Origin: an uncultured Pelosinus sp.
GTDB lineage: Bacteria; Bacillota; Negativicutes; Sporomusales; Acetonemataceae
Assembly (NCBI GenBank): GCA_900542835.1
Contig: UQPB01000038.1
Span: 1 to 32,137 of the forward strand
Direction: 5' to 3'
DNA: 32,137 nucleotides
In this document: positions 21,863 to 29,684 of the stretch, piece by piece
Position numbering within the stretch: position 1 is the stretch's first letter
Layout of the letters: each line of letters begins with the position of its first letter
The notes under the pieces: generated by a model
Database searches by the model: none
Told to the model about the DNA's origin: nothing
Seen by the model: only the letters and a program-made list of their open reading frames with translations
Program-made: the position numbers and the translations under genes

Positions 21863-23839
21863 ATGATCAAAAAGTATTGCGCACACCGCCAGCTGTGGCG
21901 GCAGGTATCACTGGGACTGCTGACGGCAGCCTTCGTTTCTGCGCCTCAGGCAGCTTTGGCAGCGGAAAACGCGGTGGAGGAATTTACTCTTGACTCGATA
22001 GTGGTCACCGCACAGCGGCGGGAGACGCGCGATCTCAACACGCCGGCGGCGGTCACGGTGATTACGGCCGAAGAGTTGAAGGAAACCGGAGCGGTTAATG
22101 TTTTTGACGCGCTTGATCATACAATTGGGTTTAGCAACACGTCCTTCGGCCCTGCCGGGACAGACTATGGAATGTCGGCGTCACGAATTAATATCCGCGG
22201 ATTGGAGAAAGGTACGCTGGTCTTGGTTAATGGGGCGCCTGTTAATCTGCTTAATTATAACAATGTAAGCGGAATTCCTTTAGCGGCGGTTGAACGAGTC
22301 GAAGTCATTCGTGGTGCCGCCTCTACTCTTTATGGTGCGGAAGCATTGACCGGCGTCGTCAATATTATCACAAAAAGGCCGGGAACTGACAACCGGACGC
22401 AGGTAAGCCTCACTGGGGGGAACTATAGTAGAGAATGGTCGGTTGGCACGGAATTTGAAAAAGGGTCGTTATACGTGCAGAGACAATATATTGGTGATGT
22501 CTCACAAACATCTCGGAAAAATCTTACAGGAAAAACCGGTACAAATATAGATAAGCCGATCAGGGCTTGGGGATTGGATAAAGGCTATAAAAATAGTTTT
22601 TATTATACCACTCAGTTAAATGAACGCTTGGACTTTAATTGGTCTTACAGTGATGCTGAATCTAATCGACCATATTATAATACTGATGGTAGCAATTATA
22701 TTGATTATTTTTATAGTGATGTGCGAAATAATATTAACCTTATATATAATGATACGGCAAATGAATTCCGTTCAACCTTATCGTATAATAAGCGACGTGC
22801 ATTTGGTGATAAGTATACTTATTCATCTTCCGGTAAAACTTGGGGAATTGCTTCGCGCTATAACATGTACAGCGTCAATTGGGACAATCAGAAAACTTGG
22901 CGCTTACGCGATGACTTGGATACCCTGGTTGCCGGCATTACTGCTGCTCGAGAGCACTACAATGGACAGGCTGATTCAAAGCTGGTTAGATGGGTAAATA
23001 CTCGACGAGACAGTATTGCCGTATATGGAGCCTATACTTATGCCGTTACTCCTCGATTTAGTACAACACTAGGGGTAAGGGGCCATTTTGTTGACGATTA
23101 TCTCGGGCGGGAAAATGTTTATCTGCCGCAGTTGCAGACCCTCTACAGAATTGATGAACATACCTCATGGTATACGAATGTTGGTAAAGCCTTTCAGATG
23201 GCGGCGATTAATCAGTATTTTACCACGATTGGCAGGATTGATCCTCTCAAGCCGCAGCAAGGCTGGAATTATGAAACCGGGTTGAAAGTGATCAATCAAA
23301 ATCAGTCCTGGAAAATAGCATTGTTTCATTTGGATATTAAAGATCAACTCGTTTGGGCTGAAGAGCAGGATGATCCTTCAATTAAATATATGACAAATGC
23401 AGGAGATTTTCGCAATACCGGCGTTGAGGTCGAATTTGCCCAAAGAATTAATGACTACTGGAAATATAACTTAGGGGTTACTTATTCGAATCCGGAAAGC
23501 AATTATGATACCAGTGCTAAGAAAAGAGTTCCTTGGACGCAGTCCAGTAACCGGATTCAGGCGATAGCCGGTGTCACACACAATAAGGATAAATGGCTGA
23601 CCAACGTCAATTTTCTTTATCTCGGCGACCGTGAGGAAAGCTATTATAAGATCAACGGCAAGATCAGCGACGTGCCCGACCGAATTCAGCTTAATGCCGC
23701 AATTCGCTATCAGGCAGATGACAATCAGTCGATTGCGTTAAATTTATACAACATTCTTGATCGTGACAACTCGGTCAATTATTACGAAAACCTCGATCTG
23801 CCGTTTAACTGGACACTAAACTATACTTACTCCTTCTAA
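21863..23839 (+). CDS. btuB: TonB-dependent outer-membrane receptor 2
   Basis: 658-residue receptor. A signal peptide (ends AALAAE) is followed by TonB box LDSIVVTAQRR, plug domain (INIRGLEKGTLVLVNGAPV, VERVEVIRGAASTLYGAEA, GVVNIITKRPG) and barrel, with VGKAFQMAAINQYF and a C-terminal NWTLNYTYSF. ATG at 21863 after GAGAGAGG is preferred to a longer in-frame start at 21752, because it gives a proper signal peptide and lies after the riboswitch terminator. The barrel part (about 22400-23560) is clearly more AT-rich than the plug part and the neighbouring genes. RS3 control and the following btuF2 point to a corrinoid ligand. Confidence 0.91.
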   Translation: MIKKYCAHRQLWRQVSLGLLTAAFVSAPQAALAAENAVEEFTLDSIVVTAQRRETRDLNTPAAVTVITAEELKETGAVNVFDALDHTIGFSNTSFGPAGTDYGMSASRINIRGLEKGTLVLVNGAPVNLLNYNNVSGIPLAAVERVEVIRGAASTLYGAEALTGVVNIITKRPGTDNRTQVSLTGGNYSREWSVGTEFEKGSLYVQRQYIGDVSQTSRKNLTGKTGTNIDKPIRAWGLDKGYKNSFYYTTQLNERLDFNWSYSDAESNRPYYNTDGSNYIDYFYSDVRNNINLIYNDTANEFRSTLSYNKRRAFGDKYTYSSSGKTWGIASRYNMYSVNWDNQKTWRLRDDLDTLVAGITAAREHYNGQADSKLVRWVNTRRDSIAVYGAYTYAVTPRFSTTLGVRGHFVDDYLGRENVYLPQLQTLYRIDEHTSWYTNVGKAFQMAAINQYFTTIGRIDPLKPQQGWNYETGLKVINQNQSWKIALFHLDIKDQLVWAEEQDDPSIKYMTNAGDFRNTGVEVEFAQRINDYWKYNLGVTYSNPESNYDTSAKKRVPWTQSSNRIQAIAGVTHNKDKWLTNVNFLYLGDREESYYKINGKISDVPDRIQLNAAIRYQADDNQSIALNLYNILDRDNSVNYYENLDLPFNWTLNYTYSF

Positions 23840-23848
23840 CGGTCTGTA

Positions 23849-24835
23849 ATGAACAGGATTGTTTTACGAGCAGCGTTGTCTGCCTTAATCGGCCTGGGCG
23901 TGCTATTAGCAGGCTGTGCCGCCATACCGGCGAAGCCTGCGGCCGCTCCCGGCAGCGGCTATCAGGTCACTGACGACAGCGGTTATACCCTGACTCTGCC
24001 GGCCAAGCCCCGCCGCATCGTTTCACTCAGTTACAGCAGCGACGAGATCCTGGCCGAACTGGTAGAGCTGAAGCGAATTGCCGCTTTCAGCCGCTGGGCT
24101 GATGATCCCGGCATCACCTTTATCACTCCCGAACAGGCGGCCGCCGTCGCCGGCCGGGCCCAGCCGGTGGCGGAAGCGCTGCTGGCGCTGCAGCCGGATT
24201 TGGTGGTTGCGACCACCGGGACGCGGCCGGAGGAGATCGCGACCCTGCGGGAGATCAGGATTCCTGTATTTGTCTCCCACAGTCCCCGCAGTGTTGAACA
24301 GGTTAAGCGGCGGGTGCTGTCGCTGGCACGGGCGGTTGGCGAGGAGGACAACGGCCGCCGGCTGGTTGCGCGAATGGAACAGCGGCTGCAGGTTCTTGCC
24401 GCTACACTCTCTCCGCTTGATCCTGATAAGCGCAAATGCGTAATGGCGTTTGATTTTGTCGGCGTGATTGGCAGCAGAAACAATTTGCTGGCCGATCTGT
24501 TTCGTTATGCCAATCTGCGTAACGGTGCCGGCGAGGCCGGTTTTGATAACGGCGAAACCCGCCTCTCAAAAGAGCAGATTGTCGCCGTCAATCCCGATTT
24601 ATTTTTGCTGCCGACCTGGAACTACGACGGACGCAACAGCGTTGAGGCCTACCGGCAGCAATTCCTCGATGATCCCGCGTTGCAAACGGTCGCCGCAGTG
24701 CGCAATAACCGGGTGTTTTTAATTTCCGACCGTTATCGCTATGTCGGGTCACAGCACGCTGTGGACAGCATCGAGCAGTTTGCCCGCGCTGCTTACCCGG
24801 AATTGTTTGCGAAATCAGCAAAGGAGTCGCTATGA
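23849..24835 (+). CDS. btuF: BtuF-like corrinoid-binding lipoprotein 2
   Basis: 328-residue periplasmic binding protein with lipobox LAGC (lipid cysteine 23). Family motifs: KPRRIVSLSYSSDEILAELVEL, ISRW-like FSRWADDPG, EALLALQPDLVVATTG, and near the C-terminus VRNNRVFLISDRYRYVGSQ. It starts 9 bases after the receptor stop, and its own stop overlaps the ATG of cobN2 (ATGA, 24832-24835). The two proteins are thus translationally coupled. No permease pair follows, so it may use BtuCD at 10868-12680. Confidence 0.88.
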   Translation: MNRIVLRAALSALIGLGVLLAGCAAIPAKPAAAPGSGYQVTDDSGYTLTLPAKPRRIVSLSYSSDEILAELVELKRIAAFSRWADDPGITFITPEQAAAVAGRAQPVAEALLALQPDLVVATTGTRPEEIATLREIRIPVFVSHSPRSVEQVKRRVLSLARAVGEEDNGRRLVARMEQRLQVLAATLSPLDPDKRKCVMAFDFVGVIGSRNNLLADLFRYANLRNGAGEAGFDNGETRLSKEQIVAVNPDLFLLPTWNYDGRNSVEAYRQQFLDDPALQTVAAVRNNRVFLISDRYRYVGSQHAVDSIEQFARAAYPELFAKSAKESL

Positions 24836-27800
24836 TTACCATTTTTACCAATGTCGAACGGCAATGGAGGATGCTGGAGCAGGCCGGCGCGGCATTAGCG
24901 CAGCGACGGCTGCTGCACTCCGGTACGGCGGTTTTCTTTTTTAACGACAGCAGCGTCTGGTCAAAAGAACATACGGCTGCCCTGGCGGATAGCGAGCTGG
25001 CCGTATTGATCTGGCAGGGACCTATTTATCCCTGCGGCATTGCGGACAAAGCGTTAGTGCTGCTGACGGGGAGACAGGCCGCTTATGCCTTTATGTCGCT
25101 GGCTGACGGCAGTGACGACCGGCTTAACGGCTTTACGCAGGCGGAAGTTAACCAAATCCGCGATTACCTTCTCTGCAGCGGCAGCGGCAATTACCGTCAG
25201 TTATTGCTTTGGCTGGCAGACAAAAGCGGCTGTGAACAGTGCCGCTGGCAGCCGCCGCAACCGCTGCCCTGGCAGGGAATTTATCAGCCGCAGGCCGATG
25301 CCGTACTGGACTCGACGCAAGCCTATCTGGCCGGACTGGCTGATCCCGGGCGGCCGCTTGTCGGCATCCTCTTTTCGCGCGAGTCCTGGATCTGGCAGGA
25401 CACGGCCTACATTGACGCCATCATTGACGCGCTTGACCGGCAGGGGATCAACGCGCTGACGGTATTTGCCCTCTGGCAGGACAATCCCGATCTGGCGGCG
25501 CCGGGCGTCAGCCAGGCGGTCGATGTCTTTTTCCGGCCTGACGGCCGCACGCTGGTCGCTGCCGTAATCAACACGTTCAAGGTGGGGATGACAGTCAGCC
25601 GGCTGAACCGGCCGGACTTTCTGCGCGAGCTGAACGTACCGCTGCTGCAAGCCTACAACCTGCTGCGGCCACAGGCTGAGTGGGCGGAGGGGGTTGTCGG
25701 CATGAATCCGGTGGAACTGTCCGTGAATGTTGTGCAGCCGGAATTTGACGGTGTGATTCACGGTGGTGTCGTTTCCGCTAAGGAAAACGACCGTCACGGC
25801 GTCAGCCGCTATCTGCCGGTAACGGAACGGGTGCAGGCATTGGCGGCTAAGGCCGGAAAATGGGCCGGTCTGCGGACAAAAGCCAATGCCGATAAAAAAG
25901 TGGCGATCCTGTTCCATAATTATCCGCCGTCCAATGCTAACATCGGTACGGCGATCGGTCTTGACTCGCCGGAAAGCGTCGCGCTGCTGCTGCGGCGCAT
26001 GGCAGCCGATGGCTACCAACTGGAGCGGCTTCCCGCCGATGGCCGCGAGCTGATGACAGAACTGCTGGCCGGCGTCACCAATGACAGGCGATTTTTAAGT
26101 GAAGAGCAACTTCGCCGGGTGATTGGCAAGGTCAGCGCCACCGACTATAAGGCCTGGTTTAACAACCTGGAGCCGGCGATAAAGGACACGTTGACCGCCG
26201 AATGGGGGCTGCCGCCGGGTGATGTTTTTGTCGCCGGCGGCCATCTGCTGGTGCCGGGCATACTCAACGGCAATGTCCTGATCAGCGTCCAGCCGCCGCG
26301 CGGCTTTGGTGAAGATCCGGGCAAGATCCTGCATTCGCCGACCTGTCCGCCGCCGCATCACTATTTTGCCTTTTATGCCTGGATTCGTGACGTCTGGCAG
26401 GCTGACGCCGTCATTCATGTCGGCACTCACGGCTCGCTGGAATGGCTGCCCGGCAAGAACGCCGGCCTGTCGCGGCGCTGTTATCCGGAACTGGCGCTGG
26501 GTGAGCTGCCGGATATTTACCCCTATTACATTACGATTGTCGGCGAAGGCATCCAGGCCAAGCGCCGCGGTGCCGCCTGCCTGATCGGGCATCTTTGCCC
26601 GCCGCTCAGCCATGCCGACAGTTATGAGGATATGGCTGAACTGGAAGCGCTGCTGGATGAATACGCTCGCTGCCGTGAGGAACAGGCGGCCGGCGCCGGC
26701 CCGGTGGCCGAACAAATTGAAGCAAAGATAGCCGCCATGCATTTTGACGAAGATTTACCCCGCGGCGGCCAGCCGCTGCCGGATTACGTGCTGCGGGTGC
26801 ATGCCTACCTGGAAAGTCTGAAGCATACCCAGATCCGCGTCGGGCTTCACACCCTGGGCCTAGCGCCGCAGGGGGAGCCATTGACGGAGATGCTGTTGGC
26901 TCTGACCCGCAGCGCCAACGGTGATATTCCCTCACTGCCGCAGCTGTTAGCGGCTGCCCATGGCTGCGACTATTATGATTTGCTGGAGCGAAGCGGCGAG
27001 CTTCTGGCTGACGGCCGCAGCGGCGCTCAGCTGATTGATACGGTTTGGCTGCAGGCAACAGAGCTTGTCCAGTGTCTGCAGCAAGCGCAATTTTCGCCTG
27101 ACGCTATCGATGCGGCGCTGCGATTGCCGGCATTTACAGCTTGGCCTGACAGTCAAATTGCCGGTCTGCGGACAGTTCTGACCTACATTACTGACCATCT
27201 GGCCCCTAGCCTGGCGGCTGCCGAGCGGGAAATGACCAATATCCTGCGGGCACTGCAAGGCGAATATGTCGAACCGGGACCAGGCGGCGCGCCCACGAAC
27301 GGCCGGGCCGACATCCTGCCCACCGGCCGCAATTTTTACGGTGTTGACCCCGACAGCCTGCCCACGCCCGCTGCCTGGGAAACCGGCAAAGCGCTGGCGG
27401 AGCAGGTCATCAGCCGTTATATTAGCGAAGAGGGAACCTATCCGGAGAATATCGGCATGGTATTTTGGTCGGACTCCAATATGCGCACAAATGGCCAGTG
27501 CATTGCCGAATTTCTCTACCTGTTGGGGGTAAGACCTGTCTGGCAAAAGGGCAGCCGCCGCATTAGCGGCCTGGAAATCATTGATCTGGCGGAGCTGAAG
27601 CGGCCGCGGATTGATGTAATGGCCCGCGTCAGCGGCCTGTTTCGTGACACGCTGTTCAGCGCAATCAGCTGGCTGGAGCAGGCAACGGCACTGGTGGCCG
27701 CGCTGGCGGAGCCGCCGGAAATGAATTTTGTCCGCAAGCATATTCTGGCTGACAGCGCCGAATGGGAGGCTGATGGCCTCGATAAAGACGCGGCGCTGCA

Positions 27801-28536
27801 GCAGGCAAGCTGCCGCATCTTCGGCTGCCCGCCCGGCGGCTACGGCGCCGGTGTAAGCGCGCTGCTGCAGGAAAAGAACTGGCAGACGCTGGATGATATT
27901 GCCGCAGTCTATGTCCGCTGGGGTGGCCATGCCTACGGTGGGGAGCACCAGGGCGCATACCTGCCGCAGGCCTTTCGCAAGCGTCTCGGCAGTCTTGATA
28001 TCACCATCAAGAATATTGATAATCATGAAGTCCATTTACTAAGCTCCGACGATTTCAACGCCTATTGCGGCGGCATGAATGCCGCCGTCCGCAGCATCCG
28101 CGGCAAGGCCCCCCGCTGCTATATTGGTGACAGCAGTGATCAGAGCCGCACCGAGGTAAAGAGCCTTGACGAAGAATTCCGGCGGGTGCTGCGGGCCGAG
28201 TCGCTTAACCCCAAGTTCATCCAGGGAATGCAAAAGCACGGCTATAAAGGCGCCGGCGATCTCGCTTCCTTAGTCGCTCACTGTTATGGCTGGGACGCGA
28301 CCAGTGAAGTAATGCGCGATTGGATGTATGAGGGATTGGCGGAAAAACTGGCCCTTGACAGCCAGACGCAGGCGTGGATGAAGGCGGTCAATCCCTGGGC
28401 CTTGCAGCGCATGGCCGAAACGCTGCTGGAGGCGCAGCGGCGGGGGCTGTGGCAGGCAAAGCCGGAAACGAAAGCAGCTTTAGAGGCGTTGTATCTGGAG
28501 GTAGAGGGAGAACTGGAGGACGCGGCGGACCGGTAA
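24832..28536 (+). CDS. cobN: CobN-like large chelatase subunit 2
   Basis: 1234-residue CobN/ChlH family protein, a distant paralogue of that at 6943. Motifs: KKVAILFHNYPPSNANIG, GNVLISVQPPRGFGEDP, CPPPHHYFAFYAWIRD, and VIHVGTHGSLEWLPGK with H529, H533 and E537. The C-terminal part has NPKFIQGMQKHGYKG and VMRDWMYEGLAEK. The active-site block LEWLPGKNAGLSRRCYPE is closer to classical CobN than that of the first copy (LEFLQGKECGLSGDCLPD). No CobS/CobT is encoded here. Overlap with btuF2 and riboswitch RS3 upstream place it in uptake rather than in biosynthesis. Metal removal from an imported corrinoid is a hypothesis, classical cobalt insertion the alternative. Confidence 0.9.
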   Translation: MITIFTNVERQWRMLEQAGAALAQRRLLHSGTAVFFFNDSSVWSKEHTAALADSELAVLIWQGPIYPCGIADKALVLLTGRQAAYAFMSLADGSDDRLNGFTQAEVNQIRDYLLCSGSGNYRQLLLWLADKSGCEQCRWQPPQPLPWQGIYQPQADAVLDSTQAYLAGLADPGRPLVGILFSRESWIWQDTAYIDAIIDALDRQGINALTVFALWQDNPDLAAPGVSQAVDVFFRPDGRTLVAAVINTFKVGMTVSRLNRPDFLRELNVPLLQAYNLLRPQAEWAEGVVGMNPVELSVNVVQPEFDGVIHGGVVSAKENDRHGVSRYLPVTERVQALAAKAGKWAGLRTKANADKKVAILFHNYPPSNANIGTAIGLDSPESVALLLRRMAADGYQLERLPADGRELMTELLAGVTNDRRFLSEEQLRRVIGKVSATDYKAWFNNLEPAIKDTLTAEWGLPPGDVFVAGGHLLVPGILNGNVLISVQPPRGFGEDPGKILHSPTCPPPHHYFAFYAWIRDVWQADAVIHVGTHGSLEWLPGKNAGLSRRCYPELALGELPDIYPYYITIVGEGIQAKRRGAACLIGHLCPPLSHADSYEDMAELEALLDEYARCREEQAAGAGPVAEQIEAKIAAMHFDEDLPRGGQPLPDYVLRVHAYLESLKHTQIRVGLHTLGLAPQGEPLTEMLLALTRSANGDIPSLPQLLAAAHGCDYYDLLERSGELLADGRSGAQLIDTVWLQATELVQCLQQAQFSPDAIDAALRLPAFTAWPDSQIAGLRTVLTYITDHLAPSLAAAEREMTNILRALQGEYVEPGPGGAPTNGRADILPTGRNFYGVDPDSLPTPAAWETGKALAEQVISRYISEEGTYPENIGMVFWSDSNMRTNGQCIAEFLYLLGVRPVWQKGSRRISGLEIIDLAELKRPRIDVMARVSGLFRDTLFSAISWLEQATALVAALAEPPEMNFVRKHILADSAEWEADGLDKDAALQQASCRIFGCPPGGYGAGVSALLQEKNWQTLDDIAAVYVRWGGHAYGGEHQGAYLPQAFRKRLGSLDITIKNIDNHEVHLLSSDDFNAYCGGMNAAVRSIRGKAPRCYIGDSSDQSRTEVKSLDEEFRRVLRAESLNPKFIQGMQKHGYKGAGDLASLVAHCYGWDATSEVMRDWMYEGLAEKLALDSQTQAWMKAVNPWALQRMAETLLEAQRRGLWQAKPETKAALEALYLEVEGELEDAADR

Positions 28537-28571
28537 GATCTGCAATGCCGCTTTTTCTTCCCTGGCACAGC

Positions 28572-28611
28572 AAAAACCCTCTTCAGCCGGTTCAGGCGGA
28601 AGAGGGTTTTA
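28572..28611 (+). terminator. Bidirectional terminator between cobN2 and dps
   Basis: Stem AAAACCCTCTTC (28573-28584) with GAAGAGGGTTTT (28599-28610). T runs of 4 (plus) and 5 (minus) make it usable for both converging genes. The remaining bases up to dps contain a short coding-like tail on the minus strand, described in the findings. Confidence 0.75.
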
Positions 28612-28692
28612 CTCGCTTAAAGCAACGCTGCTATTCAAACAGGCGTTTCAGAACCCGTTCAATGTTGGCATAGGAGAAAGGCGGTTTGCCGG

Positions 28693-29139
28693 TTACGCTT
28701 TGAGGAAAGCTTTAAACATCCACACGGTTTTTTCGTAATAGGTCAGCGAACCGATCAGGAGATCGGCAGTGACCTCGTCGCCGGCTTCCTGGGCGGTTTT
28801 AATACCGTTTTTTAACTCAGCCGTCAATTCTTTGAAATCGCTGAGCAGGCTCTTTACCGCCGCTTCACCATTGATGCTTTCTGACGCTGCTTCTTTCAGC
28901 GTAGCCAGCTTCAAATACTCTGCCAGCGAGGAGCTGGGGCGGTGACCGATAATTAGGATGCGTTCGGCAACTTCATCGATTTCATCGGCAATATGTTCGT
29001 AGATTTCCTCCAGTTTGGCGTGAACGGCAAAAAACTGTTTTCCTTCCACATTCCAGTGATAGTTGTGGGTTTTGGTATAGAGGACGTGAAGATTAGCCAA
29101 AAACCCGTCTAAAACTTTTGCTACTGCGTTATTGCTCAT
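28693..29139 (-). CDS. dps: Dps family ferritin-like DNA-protection protein
   Basis: 148-residue Dps, a dodecameric mini-ferritin that oxidises and stores iron with peroxide and protects DNA. Ferroxidase residues line up with the known spacing: H28 (NYHWNVEG), H40, E44, D55 and E59 (DEIDEVAER). Length is typical of short Firmicute Dps without a lysine-rich tail. GGGAGGT precedes the ATG at 29139. It is the only gene on the minus strand and has its own promoter with an AT-rich palindrome, so it is a separate unit, not part of the cobalamin regulon. Confidence 0.94.
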   Translation of the reverse strand: MSNNAVAKVLDGFLANLHVLYTKTHNYHWNVEGKQFFAVHAKLEEIYEHIADEIDEVAERILIIGHRPSSSLAEYLKLATLKEAASESINGEAAVKSLLSDFKELTAELKNGIKTAQEAGDEVTADLLIGSLTYYEKTVWMFKAFLKA

Positions 29140-29185
29140 TTGTGTGTACCTCCCTTTGCGGTCAGGCCGCTTTCCTTTAGTTAAT

Positions 29186-29224
29186 ATTATAATGCTCTTT
29201 TTGAATTTGTCAATAACGATTATT
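29186..29224 (-). promoter_or_regulatory. dps promoter with overlapping palindrome (PerR/Fur-like)
   Basis: On the minus strand TTGACA (29213-29208), 16-base spacer, TATAAT (29191-29186). The palindrome AATAA-CGA-TTATT at 29212-29224 overlaps the -35 and could be a PerR- or Fur-type operator. Regulator identity is inferred only from the AT-rich symmetry and from what is known of dps genes. Confidence 0.6.
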
Positions 29225-29288
29225 AATTAATATTGAATAATTTTCTTAAAAAGTAATATTTAAGCATTTTTTGAGCTAATTACGTCTG

Positions 29289-29317
29289 TTGACAAACTTG
29301 GCAACTAGTGATAGTAT
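29289..29317 (+). promoter_or_regulatory. Promoter for RS4 and TonB receptor 3
   Basis: TTGACA (29289-29294), 17-base spacer, TAGTAT (29312-29317), the same -35, -10 and spacing as the RS2 promoter. It diverges from the dps promoter across an AT-rich stretch of about 75 bases. Confidence 0.8.
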
Positions 29318-29342
29318 CTTTGACGAGTTAAATAATTACATA

Positions 29343-29520
29343 GAGAGGTCAGGTGCCTGAAAAGGCTTAATAGGGAAGACCGGTGCAATACCGGCGCGGT
29401 CCCGCCACTGTAACGGAGAGCGACTCTGCAAGCGCGTTGCGACAGCAATGCCATCCACTGGGATAAAACCTGGGAAGGAGCAGGGAAGTGATGAACCGGA
29501 GCCAGGAGAACTGCCTGTAC
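29343..29520 (+). promoter_or_regulatory. Cobalamin riboswitch RS4
   Basis: GGCTTAATAGGGAAG, GCGCGGTCCCGCCACTGTAA and B12 box AGCCAGGAGAACTGCC at 29500-29515. P1 is short here (CAGG/CCTG). The variable arm (CGGAGAGCGACTCTGC) and the GGGAAGTGATGAACCGG segment match RS5 closely, so RS4 and RS5 are a pair. A CCTACGAGCGATGGG hairpin and a terminator at 29580 follow. Confidence 0.95.
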
Positions 29521-29579
29521 TGTAACTACCTTAATCCTACGAGCGATGGGAAAGGGGGAATGCTGATTTATTACTATTG

Positions 29580-29621
29580 ATGCCATTCTTTTCTACTGCC
29601 CAGAAAAGGATGGTATTTTTG
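29580..29621 (+). terminator. Riboswitch RS4 terminator
   Basis: Stem ATGCCATTCTTTTCT (29580-29594) with AGAAAAGGATGGTAT (29602-29616), including two G-T wobbles, then a T run to 29621. CATTC at 29584-29588 can pair instead with GAATG at 29558-29562. Confidence 0.82.
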
Positions 29622-29684
29622 TTTGCGGCAGAGCATTAATGCTAATCTGAATTTTCGAAATTTATTGGAGGCGAAAAAGTATTT

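Noticed and set aside
6943..28536. Classical aerobic B12 pathway based on the CobN annotation
   Set aside because: CobS/CobT are absent, and the two recognisable ring-synthesis genes (cbiK, cbiL) are of the anaerobic type. CobN family membership alone does not show that reaction.
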